Below, piece by piece: positions 63,468-64,000 of a stretch of DNA of 64,000 nucleotides; position 1 is the first letter of the stretch; each line of letters starts with the position of its first letter. This DNA is from Nonomuraea sp. PA05 (lineage in GTDB: Bacteria > Actinomycetota > Actinomycetes > Streptosporangiales > Streptosporangiaceae): positions 1 to 64,000 of the forward strand of contig NZ_VSEY01000015.1 in the NCBI RefSeq assembly GCF_008086045.1, written 5' to 3'. The notes under the pieces were generated by a model that did not search any database, was not told where the DNA came from, and saw nothing but the letters and a program-made list of their open reading frames with translations. The translations under genes were made by a program, and so were the position numbers.

Positions 63468-64000
63468 ATGAACGCACTCACTCGCAGAACCGCCTTCCAG
63501 CTCGCCGCCGCGGCCGGCGCGGGAGCCGCCACGACGTCGGCCGCCAAGCGCAAGGAGGTGACCACGTTCGTCTTCGTGACCGGCTCGAACGGGACGGCCA
63601 CCGGCGACGCCGAGCTGACCCTGCGCGGCCACCGCACCGTCGGCGTGGGCCTGCCGGGGCACGGCCCCGAGGACCAGCTCCACCGCGCTTACCAGGCCCC
63701 GCAGGACCTGGCGAAGCTGGCCACCCTCCCCTCCCCCATGGCCGGAGTGACGCTGGACGACTACGTCGAGGCGACGGTGGACGCCGTCCGCCGCGTCTCC
63801 CGGTACGGCCCGGTGATCCTCGTGGGCGGCAGCCTGGGCGGCTCGACGATCACGAAGGCGGCCGACGAGGTGCCCGACCTGATCGACCGCCTGGTCTACG
63901 TCGGCGCCTACTGCTGCACGAAGCTGCGCTCACCGGCCGAGTACCTGGAGACGCCGGAGGGCAGGACGAGCCTGGCGGCGAGCATCCTGCCGGGCGTGAT
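63468..64000 (+). CDS. Tat-exported alpha/beta hydrolase (partial, runs off the window)
   Basis: 177 codons from ATG 63468 to the window end. The N-terminus MNALTRRTAFQLAAAAGAGAA is a twin-arginine signal, so the protein should be exported folded. The hydrolase core has TFVFVTGSNG, a GHGPEDQ loop and the nucleophile elbow GGSLGGS. It resembles esterases of the EstA/pimeloyl-carboxylesterase superfamily (haloalkane-like, salicylate esterase-type). The catalytic Asp and His are beyond the window. It is divergent from the two-component system, which may control it. Confidence 0.85.
   Translation, partial: MNALTRRTAFQLAAAAGAGAATTSAAKRKEVTTFVFVTGSNGTATGDAELTLRGHRTVGVGLPGHGPEDQLHRAYQAPQDLAKLATLPSPMAGVTLDDYVEATVDAVRRVSRYGPVILVGGSLGGSTITKAADEVPDLIDRLVYVGAYCCTKLRSPAEYLETPEGRTSLAASILPGV

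Overview
The window is 64 kb of high-GC DNA from an actinomycete. Rare-actinomycete (Streptosporangiaceae, Nonomuraea-like) origin is the best guess. The evidence is the GC-rich third positions, frequent GTG/TTG starts, a coenzyme F420 gene (cofC), a DtxR/IdeR-type iron box, and the conserved actinobacterial gene neighbourhood ndgR/leuCD-hup-cofC-plsC-gpsA-ddl-thiL-rpmB-recG-rsmD-coaD-rpmF-rnc-mutM-smc-ftsY. I see no phage, insertion sequence, integrase, CRISPR array or origin. The genus assignment is inference.

Layout. 1-7.8 kb: tail of an ABC exporter, a PbpA-like penicillin-binding protein, a MerR regulator divergent from an aldo/keto reductase, a TetR regulator divergent from a GH1 beta-glucosidase, a secreted coiled-coil protein, and an aldehyde dehydrogenase. 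7.8-15.4 kb: a minus-strand cluster, in transcription order truncated AMP-binding protein, STAND ATPase/LuxR regulator, second truncated AMP-binding protein, second STAND/LuxR regulator, alpha/beta hydrolase. A TetR regulator faces it across a palindrome. This looks like a duplicated two-gene cassette and is the best candidate for an undescribed system. 15.4-24.5 kb: typA, a large membrane protein, a DUF2461 protein, a lipoprotein polysaccharide deacetylase, an XRE-cupin regulator divergent from a DMT transporter, and a MEDS/HATPase anti-sigma-type regulator. 24.5-29.4 kb: a SigR-like sigma factor without a neighbouring rsrA, a cysteine-synthase-fold PLP enzyme, and a FecCD-FecCD-ATPase iron-siderophore importer behind an iron box. 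29.4-31.7 kb: a TPR protein, a 39-bp minisatellite, and a 24-codon small gene with a strong Shine-Dalgarno sequence.

31.7-58.5 kb is a largely conserved housekeeping block: SRP receptor, chromosome condensation, DNA repair, ribosomal proteins L32 and L28, RNase III, CoA synthesis, rRNA methylation, RecG, a FakA-like kinase, thiamine kinase, D-Ala-D-Ala ligase, phospholipid precursors, F420, HU and leucine biosynthesis. It is interrupted by a LysR/MFS pair. 58.5-64 kb: NdgR, a very acidic protein of unknown function, two tandem tRNA-Glu(CTC) genes with a strong terminator, a NarL-type two-component system and a Tat-exported hydrolase cut by the window end.

Functional themes: cell-envelope synthesis (PBP, Ddl, PlsC, GpsA), iron and thiol homeostasis (25-29 kb), and translation/RNA maturation (38-48 kb). 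Several intergenic hairpins and short tandem repeats (24, 25, 36 and 39 bp) recur. Start sites were chosen by Shine-Dalgarno position and family N-termini and are stated where uncertain.
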